Source: Actinomycetota bacterium (GTDB taxonomy: Bacteria; Actinomycetota; Coriobacteriia; Anaerosomatales; PHET01). Taken from it: DNA of 64,000 bases. Positions 45,787-54,261 of this stretch are shown here, piece by piece. Position 1 is the stretch's first letter, and each line of letters starts with the position of its first letter. The notes under the pieces were generated by a model. It did not search any database and had not been told where the DNA came from. It saw nothing but the letters and a program-made list of their open reading frames with translations. Location: positions 243,463 through 307,462 of the forward strand of contig JAJUJM010000001.1 of assembly GCA_029265315.1 (NCBI GenBank). Reading direction: 5' to 3'. A program made the translations under genes and the position numbers.

Positions 45787-46245
45787 CTACTGGCGCTGCG
45801 AGACCTTGCCCTGAAGACGGTCGCGGCCACGCTGAACAGCCGTGAGCAGTTTGCCCAGGTTCACCTCAAGGTTGGCGAGCATCTCGTCTGCATAGTCCTC
45901 TGCGCCGAGTCTGATCTCGCGTTCGCGCGCCCGGGCCTCATCCATGATCTCAGCCGCCTGCTGTTCGGCCAATCGAACGATCTCCTGCTCACTGGCGATG
46001 GCCTGGGCGCGGCCTTGGGCCTCTTCGAGAATGCGGTTGGCCTCCTTCTCGGCCTCCTCGAGCATCTCCTGACGCTCCTTGACGATCCACCGCGCTTGCT
46101 TCAGTTCGTCAGGGAACTGTGCCCGGATCTCATCGATGATCTCGTAGATGGCGTCCGGATCGACCATCTTGCTGTTCGTGAGCGGAACGGTCTTGGCACC
46201 GTCGATGATCTCCTCGATGCGGTCGATAAGGGCCATGATATCCAT
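45787..46245 (-). CDS. SepIVA/DivIVA-like coiled-coil cell-division protein
   Basis: A 152-residue, strongly helical, charged protein. The N-terminal third (DPDAIYEIIDEIRAQFPDEL) and the C-terminal AVQRGRDRLQG resemble mycobacterial SepIVA (Rv2927c), a regulator of septation and polar growth, which is also encoded next to a DUF177 gene. The middle is a heptad-rich coil from about residue 55 to 125. It is shorter than SepIVA. Similarity to ATP synthase b subunits is only coiled-coil composition; no membrane helix exists. Confidence 0.75.
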   Translation of the reverse strand: MDIMALIDRIEEIIDGAKTVPLTNSKMVDPDAIYEIIDEIRAQFPDELKQARWIVKERQEMLEEAEKEANRILEEAQGRAQAIASEQEIVRLAEQQAAEIMDEARAREREIRLGAEDYADEMLANLEVNLGKLLTAVQRGRDRLQGKVSQRQ

Positions 46246-46257
46246 CGAAGGTCCTCC

Positions 46258-46749
46258 CTATGAGGCTGTGTTCAGTGCACGTTCAAGGGCCGACGCCACG
46301 TGTTCCGGAACCAGTCCGCGAACCGCACCGCCATGCTTCGCGATCTCCTTGACCGCAGACGAACTCAAGAACATGTACTCGGGCACCGCCATGATGAACA
46401 TGGTCTCGACATCGGCGTCGAGACGCCAGTTCAACGCGGCCATCTGGAACTCTCGCTCGAAATCGGTCACGGCGCGAAGTCCCTTCACGATGACTGACGC
46501 ACCCACCTTCTCGGCGAAATCCACCAATAGCGTATCAAAAGGCAGAACCGAGACGTTGTCGAGGTGACTTACAGCCTGCTCAAGCAGGGCGACACGCTCC
46601 TCGACGGCGAAGAGAGGACCACCGCCCTTCTCAGGAGAGTGGGCGACGGCGACCACGAGGTCATCGAATATCGCAGCAGCGCGTTCGATGATGTCGAGGT
46701 GGCCTGAGGTAACGGGATCGAAGGTGCCTGGCACGATGCCGCGCTTCAT
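46258..46749 (-). CDS. coaD: Phosphopantetheine adenylyltransferase
   Basis: CoaD makes dephospho-CoA. The nucleotidyltransferase motif GTFDPVTSGHLDII begins at residue 8, VKGLRAVTDFEREFQMA covers the pantetheine site near 88-104, and FLSSSAVKEIA lies near 128. The 163-residue length is standard. It overlaps rsmD by 4 bases in the recG-rsmD-coaD order. Confidence 0.96.
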   Translation of the reverse strand: MKRGIVPGTFDPVTSGHLDIIERAAAIFDDLVVAVAHSPEKGGGPLFAVEERVALLEQAVSHLDNVSVLPFDTLLVDFAEKVGASVIVKGLRAVTDFEREFQMAALNWRLDADVETMFIMAVPEYMFLSSSAVKEIAKHGGAVRGLVPEHVASALERALNTAS

Positions 46750-47321
46750 CGGGACTCCCCCTCGACGAATCGACCGAACGAGACCGATGTCGACCCGTAT
46801 CGCTTCCGCGAGACTTCAGCGAAGCCCGCGGGCCACGTCAAAGCGACGTCACGGGCATGCTCCCACACGACCACACATCCGGGCTCGACAGATTCCGCTC
46901 GCGCCAACCCGGCCAACAGCAGTGCCGTGCGGCCAGCGTCGAGTGTATACGGAGGGTCGAGCAGAATCAACGAGAACGGAGCGTGAAAACCGCGCTTGGC
47001 CAGCGCGAACGCGTCCCCGCGCAAGACCAGGGCGCGGTCGGTGAGTCCGAGCCTCCTGATGTTGTCAGTCAACGCTGAGTGCGCTCGGGGATCCTTCTCG
47101 ATGAACACGACCCGTGAAGCGCCGCGCGAGAGCGCTTCGATGCCCAAGCCGCCGGACCCTGCGAAGGCATCCAGCACGATCGCGTCGCTCAGCCCAGGGC
47201 CCATCATCGAGGCGAGCACCGAGAAGATGGCCTCTTTGGTCCGGTCTGTGGTAGGACGGGTGGTCCCGCCTCGCGGCGCCAGCAGAGTGCGACCCTTGAG
47301 TGCGCCTGCGATCACCCTCAT
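46746..47321 (-). CDS. rsmD: 16S rRNA (guanine966-N2)-methyltransferase RsmD
   Basis: SAM-dependent methyltransferase acting on the 30S subunit. Starts RVIAGALKGR; SAM motif VLDAFAGSGGLGIEALSRGA near 55; acidic FIEKD; catalytic DPPY near 125. I chose the ATG at 47321, whose ATGA overlaps the recG stop, rather than the ATG seven codons upstream. 191 residues. Confidence 0.94.
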   Translation of the reverse strand: MRVIAGALKGRTLLAPRGGTTRPTTDRTKEAIFSVLASMMGPGLSDAIVLDAFAGSGGLGIEALSRGASRVVFIEKDPRAHSALTDNIRRLGLTDRALVLRGDAFALAKRGFHAPFSLILLDPPYTLDAGRTALLLAGLARAESVEPGCVVVWEHARDVALTWPAGFAEVSRKRYGSTSVSFGRFVEGESR

Positions 47322-49414
47322 CCGCTGCTCACCCACTCCCATGCTTGGGAGAAGATCCGTCGCACACGTTCCAGCAAGGGCCGGTGTTGAGGAAGCGACA
47401 GGTGCGGATCAGCGTCAACGAGCGCGAATGCGTCTTCCCTGGCCTGTTTGATGAGCGAAAGATCCGTCACGAGGTCTGCGATGCGAAGGTCGGGAAGTCC
47501 GTGTTGCCGTTCGCCGAGAAGATGGCCGGCCCCACGAACCGCCAGGTCACGCTCGGCGAGCTCGAACCCGTCCGTGGTCGAGAGCAGCGCCGCGATGCGC
47601 TCCTTCGCGTCAGGGGTTCGGGGATCGGAGATCAGCCACACCTCGCCGGGATGCTCTCCCCTTCCGACGCGGCCGCGAAGCTGATGAAGTTGTGCGAGAC
47701 CGAACCGGTGCGCGTCCTCGATCAGCATGACGGTCGCGTTGGGCACGTCAACGCCCACCTCGATGACCGTGGTCGACACGAGAACATCAATGCGCCCGGA
47801 GCGGAACTCGTCCATCACATGGTGTTTCTCGGTTGCCGACATCCGGCCCGTCAGCAGCCCTACTCGCAGGTCACCGAACACCTCGGTCCTGAGGCGCTCG
47901 GCCTCCCGCACGGCGGCTTTGGCCGACGCGGTCTCGGATTCATCGACGAGGGCACACACGACATAGGCCTGCCTGCCCTCTCTCACGGCGGCACGGACCG
48001 CTTGATGGGCCGGGGCGGCGGCGTGGGGTTTGACGTGCCGAGTGATGACGCCCGAGGTCTGCGATGGCCTTTGTCTCAGGTAGGACGTCGCCAGATCCCC
48101 GAAGAGTGTGAGCGCCAAGGAACGCGGAATGGGAGTCGCGGTCATGACGAGGAGGTCGGCCGCGACGCCCTTGGCACGAAGTCCGAGCCGCTGATTGACG
48201 CCGAACCGATGCTGCTCATCGACGATCGCGAGCGTGAGCCGCTTGAAGCGGACGTGAGCGTCAAGAAGCGCATGCGTACCGAATACGACGGTGATACGCC
48301 CGCCGGCGACCTCGTCGAGTATGGACTTCTTTCGGGCCGGCGTGGTCGAACCGGTGAGAAGGGCCCACCCGACGCCGATGGAATCAAGCAAGGGGCCGAC
48401 CTTCCCGGCGTACTGTTGGGCGAGCACTTCAGTCGGGGCCATCATCGCGGCTTGGGATCGGGTATCGGCAACCGCGGCCAGCGCGGCGGCAGCAACGACG
48501 GTCTTGCCCGTCCCGACGTCTCCCAGGAGAAGCCGGTTCATCGGACGAGGTGTCGCCATGTCCTCGAGGATCTCGTGAATGGAGTGACGTTGATCGTCGG
48601 TCAGAGCGAAGGGCAGCGCAGCTCGAAACGCCGCGCCGACCGGGCCGTCGACGACATGGGCGACACCGGCCTGCTCGCGGGTGAGCACGTGGCGCCGCAG
48701 GGCCATGTACAGCTGTGATGCAAGGAGTTCGTCGTAGGCCAGTCGCTTCCTCGCTGCTTCGGCATCGGCCATCGTGGCCGGGAAGTGGATGTCGCGCAAT
48801 GCGCGAGATCGGTTCACGAGGCCGCGCGCGCAGCGGAGATCAGTCGGCAGATGGTCGGGAACGTCACCGAAGTCATCGATCGCCGCAGCGACGAGACGCC
48901 GCATCCATGCGGGAGACAGGCCCTCGGTCGAATGATGGACGGGAAGTATCCGGCCCTCGGCGGGTGCGTCGGCAGCGATCTTCTCGACGAATGGGGCCTT
49001 CATCGTTCGAAGGCCCCGATCGAGTTCCACCTTCCCGGCGAAGGCGAGACGTTCTCCGTTGCGGTACCTTTGAGCGACCCACGGTTGGTTGAACCACACC
49101 CCGACGACGCAGCCCGTCGGGTCGACGAGCGTCACCTCTGTGATGGCGAGCCGAGGTTTCGGCTTCTTCACTTTGACCTCGTGGACGGTGCCGATGATGG
49201 TCACGTCGGACCCGATTCTCGCTTCGACGGCCCTTGTCACCTCGGTCAAGTCCACATAGCGGAACGGCGGCTGTTCGAGCAGGTCGCCGATGGTGTTGAT
49301 GCCGAGGCGTCCGAGGGCCTCAGCGCGTGTGGTGTCCACATGACGAGCGAACAGGACCGACTCGTGGTGTGCAGCGAGCCTGAGCGCGCGGTCCCGTGCC
49401 GTGGAGTCAGGCAT
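47318..49414 (-). CDS. recG: ATP-dependent DNA helicase RecG
   Basis: RecG remodels stalled forks and branched DNA. The N-terminal wedge/OB domain is about residues 60-150. Helicase motifs: GDVGTGKTVVAAAAL near 296, APTEVLAQQ, VDEQHRFGVNQR near 398, MTATPIPRSLALTLFGD, STTVIEVGVDVPNATVM, and QLRGRVGRG. C-terminal GHLLGERQHG is the RecG TRG-like region. The ATG at 49414 gives 698 residues; the upstream extension to 49456 overlaps degV. Ribosome-binding site is weak, fitting coupling to degV 8 bases away. Confidence 0.95.
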   Translation of the reverse strand: MPDSTARDRALRLAAHHESVLFARHVDTTRAEALGRLGINTIGDLLEQPPFRYVDLTEVTRAVEARIGSDVTIIGTVHEVKVKKPKPRLAITEVTLVDPTGCVVGVWFNQPWVAQRYRNGERLAFAGKVELDRGLRTMKAPFVEKIAADAPAEGRILPVHHSTEGLSPAWMRRLVAAAIDDFGDVPDHLPTDLRCARGLVNRSRALRDIHFPATMADAEAARKRLAYDELLASQLYMALRRHVLTREQAGVAHVVDGPVGAAFRAALPFALTDDQRHSIHEILEDMATPRPMNRLLLGDVGTGKTVVAAAALAAVADTRSQAAMMAPTEVLAQQYAGKVGPLLDSIGVGWALLTGSTTPARKKSILDEVAGGRITVVFGTHALLDAHVRFKRLTLAIVDEQHRFGVNQRLGLRAKGVAADLLVMTATPIPRSLALTLFGDLATSYLRQRPSQTSGVITRHVKPHAAAPAHQAVRAAVREGRQAYVVCALVDESETASAKAAVREAERLRTEVFGDLRVGLLTGRMSATEKHHVMDEFRSGRIDVLVSTTVIEVGVDVPNATVMLIEDAHRFGLAQLHQLRGRVGRGEHPGEVWLISDPRTPDAKERIAALLSTTDGFELAERDLAVRGAGHLLGERQHGLPDLRIADLVTDLSLIKQAREDAFALVDADPHLSLPQHRPLLERVRRIFSQAWEWVSSG

Positions 49415-49421
49415 CGATCGA

Positions 49422-50276
49422 TCACGGGATCGGATGGTACGCACACCCGATGGCACCGGGGCCCACGTATGTGCCGATCACGGCACCGATGACGCCAGGG
49501 GACTGAAGCTCGACATCGGCGCCTGAAGCGCGGATCTCGGCCAACAGCTCTTCGCCGTCGTCGTCCGCACACGCATGCAGCACCACGAGCTTCATTCGAC
49601 CGTTCGCAGCGGCATCATTCGCGACGTGCGCCGCGATCTCTTGGAGCGCACGCTTTCGGCCCTTGACCTTCTTGAAGGGCTCGACGATGCCTTCAGCATT
49701 GACGTCGAGCACCGGCTTGATGCCCAGCAGGGCCGCTGCGAGTCCCTGCGCCTTCCCCGCTCGTCCGCCTTTGACGAGGTAATCGAGGGTATCGAGTACG
49801 AAGTAGAGCCTCATGCTCTCGGAAACCTCGCGCGCCCGCGCCGCAACCGCCTTCGCGTCTCCGCCGGCGGCTCTCGCATCCACCGCTGCACGTACGACCA
49901 GGCCAAGCGCCTGCGAGACCTTCTTCGTATCGACGACATGTACGGGAACGGGACTGTCGTCCGCGGCCATCGTGGCTGATGCGACGGTTCCGGACAGCGG
50001 CCCCGAGAGGTGGATCGAGACGATGGAATCACATCCCGCCGCAGCGAGTTCACGATACGCGGTGAGGAACTCGGCGGGCGATGGTTGAGAGGTCTTGGGT
50101 AGCGTGGGTGAGGAGAGCAACCTGGGATAGAACTCCTCTGGTGCGAGTTCGACCCAGTCCAGAAAGGTCTCTTCGCCGAAGAGGACCTTCAGAGGGACCA
50201 TGCGTACGTCGAGTTCCGCCAACTCAGCGGGCGCGATGTCGCAGGTGCTGTCGGTCACGAGTCCTACGCTGCCCAT
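49422..50276 (-). CDS. degV: DegV-family fatty acid-binding protein (FakB type)
   Basis: DegV proteins (FakB) present a fatty acid to FakA for phosphorylation. Starts GLVTDSTCDIAPAE; PKTSQPSPAEF and the carboxylate-binding SIHLSGPLSGTVASA loops are present, then DTLDYLVKGGRAGKA and the second-domain KGRKRALQ. I chose the ATG at 50276 with AAGGAGG eight bases upstream; the 44 upstream codons overlap fakA. Adjacent fakA gives a complete two-component fatty-acid kinase. Confidence 0.93.
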   Translation of the reverse strand: MGSVGLVTDSTCDIAPAELAELDVRMVPLKVLFGEETFLDWVELAPEEFYPRLLSSPTLPKTSQPSPAEFLTAYRELAAAGCDSIVSIHLSGPLSGTVASATMAADDSPVPVHVVDTKKVSQALGLVVRAAVDARAAGGDAKAVAARAREVSESMRLYFVLDTLDYLVKGGRAGKAQGLAAALLGIKPVLDVNAEGIVEPFKKVKGRKRALQEIAAHVANDAAANGRMKLVVLHACADDDGEELLAEIRASGADVELQSPGVIGAVIGTYVGPGAIGCAYHPIP

Positions 50277-50292
50277 CGTGCGTGCCTCCTTG

Positions 50293-51909
50293 TCATTCCG
50301 CGGACAGGATGACGGGGTAGAGCGGCTGCCCGCCGCGGTGGGATTCGATCTCCAGGTCAGGGTAGGTCTGTGACAGGGCTGAGAGAAGTGCTTCCAGCTG
50401 CGCATCACTGAGGTCCTGGCCCGCCAGGACGGTCAGGGTCTCTGCACCGTCTGAGGCGATGACACCCGCGACACGCGTGGCGACATCGATCACGTCGTCA
50501 CCGACCACGGGGATCTCTTCGTCGTCGACAACCCCGATCACCTGCCCCGAACTGATGGGCCCGTTGGAGCCAACAGCGTCCTTGACGGCGATGGTGACCT
50601 CGGCCGTTCTCACGGTCGAGGCCGCACCGGTCATCTCATCGAGGTACTCCTTCGGGTCTTCGCCCGGACCCGAGGCCAACATGGCTGCGAAGCCCTCTGG
50701 AATCGACTTCGTCGGCACGACGAACACTGGCCGGTCCGCGACCGAGGCCGCGGCATTGGCTGCCATGAGTATGTTCTTGTTGTTGGGCAGTACGACGACC
50801 TGTTGGGCATTGGACCTGGCGATGGCGCCGAGCAGATCGGCGGTGGATGGGTTCATCGTCTGACCGCCGTTGACGATCACGTCGACACCAAGAGACCTGA
50901 AGATATCTGCTATCCCGTCACCTGCAGCGACCGCAACGAAACCGACAGGCTTCATGGACGACTCAGGCCGGTCGGTCTTGATCTTCTCGTCTCGCTCCGC
51001 TGTCTGGCGCCGCATGTTGTTGATGTGAACGGCGGCGACCTCTCCCATCCCGGTCACGACGGACAGGACAGAACCGGGGTCGTTGGTATGGACGTGCACC
51101 TTGTACTCGCCGCGATCGCCTACGACAAGGTCGCTGCCTCCGGCCGAGGCGACATACGAGGCGATAGTCTCCTTGTCCACGGACTCCGCGTACAGAAGGA
51201 ACTCTGTGCAGTAGAGGTACTCGTCATCGTCCCAGTCGTCGACGGGTACGACCGACAGGGCCTTCAATCCGGTCGACGCCGAGTCCGCCATCACGACGGC
51301 TCCGCCGGTCAGCGCTGACGCGAACCCTTCGATGAGTATCGCGAGCCCGAATCCGCCGGCATCGACGACCCCGTTGTCCTTGAGGACGGGCAGCAACTCC
51401 GGTGTACGTTCGACCGAGCGGTAGGCGGCTTCGACGATCGCTTCGAGTGCTGACTCGACGGACAGTCCGCGCTCGGCGCATTCACGGGCCGCCAGCGCAG
51501 TGTCAGAGATGACGGTGAGCATCGTGCCTTCGACCGGCTTGCGAACCGCTTGGTAAGCGACGTCCCTTGAACGCTCCGCGGCATTCGCGATGACATCTGT
51601 GCTCAGTGATTCAGCATCAGTCAGCCCCTCGCACAGACCTTTGAGGATCTGCGACAGAATGACTCCGGAGTTGCCACGGGCTCCCATGAGCGATCCGTGT
51701 GTGACCGCGTGGCAGACCTCCGGAAGGGTCGCCTCGGTGGACAGCTTGGCGACCTCCGCCTCCACCGTCTGCATCGTGAGCGACATGTTGGTGCCGGTGT
51801 CGCCGTCAGGGACGGGAAACACGTTGAGACGGTTGACTTCCTCAGCTCTGTCCGAAAGCGCGCGATGGGCAGAAGCGATGAGGTCCCGGGCCGAGGAGAG
51901 AGTGACCAT
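50293..51909 (-). CDS. fakA: Fatty acid kinase catalytic subunit FakA (DAK2 domain, YloV)
   Basis: FakA phosphorylates FakB-bound fatty acids to acyl-phosphate. The N-terminal DAK2/DhaL domain shows NVFPVPDGDTGTNM (ATP-Mg site) near residues 29-42 and HGSLMGARGNSGVILSQ near 72. A middle domain with YCTEFLLYA and a C-terminal DegV-like domain follow (538 residues). Its start overlaps the asp23 stop by one base. With plsX in the neighbouring run, the region supplies acyl-phosphate from both exogenous and endogenous chains. Confidence 0.93.
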   Translation of the reverse strand: MVTLSSARDLIASAHRALSDRAEEVNRLNVFPVPDGDTGTNMSLTMQTVEAEVAKLSTEATLPEVCHAVTHGSLMGARGNSGVILSQILKGLCEGLTDAESLSTDVIANAAERSRDVAYQAVRKPVEGTMLTVISDTALAARECAERGLSVESALEAIVEAAYRSVERTPELLPVLKDNGVVDAGGFGLAILIEGFASALTGGAVVMADSASTGLKALSVVPVDDWDDDEYLYCTEFLLYAESVDKETIASYVASAGGSDLVVGDRGEYKVHVHTNDPGSVLSVVTGMGEVAAVHINNMRRQTAERDEKIKTDRPESSMKPVGFVAVAAGDGIADIFRSLGVDVIVNGGQTMNPSTADLLGAIARSNAQQVVVLPNNKNILMAANAAASVADRPVFVVPTKSIPEGFAAMLASGPGEDPKEYLDEMTGAASTVRTAEVTIAVKDAVGSNGPISSGQVIGVVDDEEIPVVGDDVIDVATRVAGVIASDGAETLTVLAGQDLSDAQLEALLSALSQTYPDLEIESHRGGQPLYPVILSAE

Positions 51910-52262
51910 CAGCGCTCCTGGCGGACTCTGACATCAAGTACATGGATGTCAATCCGACAGACAGCGACGTCGGCGACATCGGTGAGCGCATACCGGACAC
52001 GCTCCGAGAGGTTGTGGCTGACCTCGGCGATGTTGATGCCGTGTTCGACGATCACGTAGAGATCGACCTCCACGCCTGCGTCGCCGGAGGCGATCCGCAC
52101 ACCCTTGCGAAGTTTCTGCCGAGGCAGTATCTGCGCCACACCATCAACCAGTGAGGGGTTGGCCATGCCAACGATGCCGTAGCCCTCGAGCGCGGTATAG
52201 CCGGCGAGGTCCGCGAGGACATCATTGGCGATATGTACAGCTCCACGAGCTTCTTTGCTCAT
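51909..52262 (-). CDS. Asp23/Gls24 family envelope protein (YloU-like)
   Basis: A 117-residue protein with the Asp23 pattern: [31 protein letters not shown], the repeated [12 protein letters not shown] strand and VAEVSHNL-like helix, ending DIHVLDVRV. Homologues are membrane-associated through partners and linked to envelope stress; the yloU-yloV (asp23-fakA) pair is conserved in Gram-positives. It is the first gene of the run to recG/coaD/DUF177 and has a good -10 upstream. Confidence 0.9.
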   Translation of the reverse strand: MSKEARGAVHIANDVLADLAGYTALEGYGIVGMANPSLVDGVAQILPRQKLRKGVRIASGDAGVEVDLYVIVEHGINIAEVSHNLSERVRYALTDVADVAVCRIDIHVLDVRVRQER

Positions 52263-52330
52263 GCGGCACTCCGATCGTCTTACGATGGTGCGGGCGCATA
52301 CGATCGAATTCGGCCCACGCGATGGGTTCG

Positions 52331-52336
52331 AGTATA
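52331..52336 (-). promoter_or_regulatory. -10 element of the asp23-fakA promoter
   Basis: TATACT (5/6 consensus) lies 68 bases before the asp23 ATG on the minus strand. No good -35 is found at 16-19 bases (the best, TGGACA, is 20 away). The 242-base gap 52263-52504 is a divergent promoter region with rpmB. Confidence 0.4.
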
Positions 52337-52411
52337 TCCGAAGCCGGTGAGGGTGATGTCCATGGTCCGGACGCAGACCTGCGGCCGAAGAACCGGCACC
52401 ACCGCTTCGTG

Positions 52412-52440
52412 TTGTGGGCCCGGCAGTCGTGTGGTACCAT
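52412..52440 (+). promoter_or_regulatory. Promoter of rpmB
   Basis: TTGTGG (52412-52417) and TACCAT (52435-52440) are 17 bases apart, about 65 bases before rpmB. Both hexamers are moderate matches (3/6 and 4/6); a TG dinucleotide three bases before the -10 helps. Confidence 0.4.
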
Positions 52441-52504
52441 TCCGGCGCTTTGTGCTGATACGTCGTCTACGATGAGAGACGGCTCGAACTCGAGGAGTCA
52501 TGTG

Positions 52505-52693
52505 ATGTCGAAGGTCTGCACCATCTGTGGAAAGAGTCCTGCTGCCGGCAGGAACGTGAGCCACTCCCACCGGGTCACGGCACGTGTGTTCCGTCCCAAC
52601 ATCCAGAAGGTCACCGCGCTTGTGGACGGGCATGTACGCCGGGTGAACGTCTGCGCGAAGTGCATGAAGGCGGGCAAGGTCACGCGCGCTTAG
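52505..52693 (+). CDS. rpmB: 50S ribosomal protein L28 (zinc-binding form)
   Basis: A 62-residue protein, [21 protein letters not shown], with the second pair [13 protein letters not shown], the C4 zinc form. GAGGAG lies seven bases before the ATG. It is one of only two plus-strand genes in the window, divergent from asp23. Its stop codon overlaps that of thiN on the other strand, and its terminator lies within thiN. Confidence 0.97.
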   Translation: MSKVCTICGKSPAAGRNVSHSHRVTARVFRPNIQKVTALVDGHVRRVNVCAKCMKAGKVTRA

Positions 52694-53391
52694 CGCTTCG
52701 CCTCTACGACGTTTGACACGACGGTCGCTCCCCAGCCGGAGCGGCCGTCGTCGCGTTTCTGCACCACGAGGACCTCACCGTCGGCGACACGCACCTCAGC
52801 ATCCGTCGCGGTGACGATGTTGGAAACGCCTCGTGACGACAGACGTCCCAAACGATGGTCGTTCAGAGGCCACCTCATACCCACCAGGGTGACCACCGCA
52901 GTCTCCGACAGGGGCAGCACGGAGATCGTGTCGCCGGGTGTGAACCCTCTGAGCACGGGGCGGTGTCGCCCGGTGCACAGCGTCATCACCTCAGTCGCGC
53001 ACAGGGCCATCGGCGTCAGGTCCGCGGCACGCAGCATCGAGCCCAGTGCAGCCAAGGCGTGGTCTGTTCCGCCGCCCCAGACATGGGTAAGAGTCACGGA
53101 TCCGACGCCACGACGCCGACACCATTTCAGCGCAAGCTCCAGGTCGGTCTCGTCCTTGTCACACGGGTGGATGTCGAACGGCACCTCACGGGCGACCAGC
53201 AGGTCACGGTCAGCACGGGACAGAGAATCCATGTCGCCGACCACCACGTCAGGCGTGACACCGGCGCGAAGGAGCGCGGCAGCGCCCCCATCGACGGCGA
53301 CGACGTCGTCGTGCTGCTCGGCGAGTGCCGCGAGTTCAGACGGAGTGGGGCCTTCCGGAGAGGCAGCGACGACGAGAGCTCTCCGGATCAT
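52690..53391 (-). CDS. thiN: Thiamine diphosphokinase
   Basis: Converts thiamine to thiamine diphosphate with ATP. N-terminal alpha/beta domain with [26 protein letters not shown] and [10 protein letters not shown] (Mg-ATP site), then [15 protein letters not shown]-terminal beta domain with [20 protein letters not shown] chose the ATG at 53391, overlapping the thiT stop by 4 bases; 233 residues. With thiT it forms a thiamine uptake-and-activation pair. Confidence 0.94.
   Translation of the reverse strand: MIRRALVVAASPEGPTPSELAALAEQHDDVVAVDGGAAALLRAGVTPDVVVGDMDSLSRADRDLLVAREVPFDIHPCDKDETDLELALKWCRRRGVGSVTLTHVWGGGTDHALAALGSMLRAADLTPMALCATEVMTLCTGRHRPVLRGFTPGDTISVLPLSETAVVTLVGMRWPLNDHRLGRLSSRGVSNIVTATDAEVRVADGEVLVVQKRDDGRSGWGATVVSNVVEAKR
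52719..52750 (+). terminator. rpmB terminator embedded in thiN coding sequence
   Basis: A 13-bp stem with one G-U pair (52719-52731 with 52738-52750) and a 6-base loop starts 26 bases after the rpmB stop. It is followed by TCGCGTTTC, a weak T-tract. The same bases encode thiN residues shortly before its C-terminus. Confidence 0.6.
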
Positions 53392-53960
53392 GGCAGGGAC
53401 ACGCGTGAGATGGGTACCGCGCGGTCGAGTGCAGGTACCACGACTGCTGCAGCGACGCCGCATGCGATGACCGAGGGGGCAAGGTAGCTGGCGTTGTACA
53501 GAAGGGAGTACAGCCAGACCGGTTGACCTTCAGGAGCATTCGCGGAGAAGAACACGACACCGGAAACGAAGGAGGCGGCCAGTCGTCCTGCGCCCGCAAG
53601 GATGGCTCCGCCCAAAGCCGAGCTCCCGATCTCAGTGATCGCAAGGACGCCCGAACGTCGAGGACGGGCCAATGCAGCCAGCCCGCATGCAGCGAATGCG
53701 ACCGGATAGTCAAGGACGACCTGAACCGGGTGGACGAAGTAGGGTTCGAGAAGGTAGTCGATGACTCCGAAGGTGAGTCCTGCGACGATTCCGGGCGCCA
53801 GACCGCGACGAAGCGAGATCACGATCAGCGGGAGCATCGAAAGCGACACGCTGCCACCGGCGAAGTTCCACGGTAGCGTGAGTTTGAACATGCCCAGAAC
53901 GGCGGCCAAGGCGACCGACAGAGCGACCTCAACGATCAAGCGGATTCGTTCCTCGCGCAT
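53388..53960 (-). CDS. thiT: Thiamine ECF transporter substrate-binding subunit ThiT
   Basis: The S-component that binds thiamine and works with an energy-coupling EcfAAT module. About six membrane helices; the family motif GGSVSLSMLPLIVISLRRG near residue 35 and GVIDYLLEPYFVHPVQVVLDYP near 65 line the substrate site. I chose the ATG at 53960 with GAGGAG six bases upstream. Length 190. EcfAAT genes are not in the window. Upstream lies a structured leader with TPP-riboswitch-like sequence. Confidence 0.9.
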   Translation of the reverse strand: MREERIRLIVEVALSVALAAVLGMFKLTLPWNFAGGSVSLSMLPLIVISLRRGLAPGIVAGLTFGVIDYLLEPYFVHPVQVVLDYPVAFAACGLAALARPRRSGVLAITEIGSSALGGAILAGAGRLAASFVSGVVFFSANAPEGQPVWLYSLLYNASYLAPSVIACGVAAAVVVPALDRAVPISRVSLP

Positions 53961-54041
53961 GAGCAGCTCCTCGCGTACACGCATGTAAGTGGCAAGCGAA
54001 GACTGGAAGTGAACTCACGCGACGGCCTTGTGATCACGTGG

Positions 54042-54138
54042 TCCGTGGTGCTGGCCCCGCATTACCGGGACCGTCATCGCTCGGTCGCGGCCGGTCACAG
54101 GCCGCCTCTCAGCCACTTCACGCAGCTCCCGACACGGA
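54042..54138 (-). promoter_or_regulatory. Structured leader of thiT-thiN, divergent TPP-riboswitch-like element
   Basis: On the minus strand the leader is closed by a 6-bp helix (54133-54138 with 54042-54047). Inside it has GGCTGAGAGG (CTGAGA complementing 54107-54112, the TPP pyrimidine-binding core sequence) and a 6-bp hairpin (54087-54092 with 54100-54105). A 7-bp hairpin with a GUAAUG loop (54053-54059 with 54066-54072) follows, like the TPP P5 loop. The canonical CCTGATC and GCGTAGGGA blocks are not found. The 301-base gap 53961-54261 holds no gene; a small hairpin sits at 54146-54159. TPP sensing is likely from context but not proven. Confidence 0.45.
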
Positions 54139-54261
54139 TTCTCAACGACGGAATCGTCGCACAGCAGGTGTGGGAGACGCAAGTGGTTGAAGGATGGTGA
54201 CGGATTCGTGAGAGCCGGTCGGCCACCGTTCACCGGAGGGCATCGTGACCGAGAAACCGGA

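Noticed and set aside
45787-46245. ATP synthase subunit b
   Set aside because: No membrane helix, no atp genes nearby; ends and neighbourhood match SepIVA instead.
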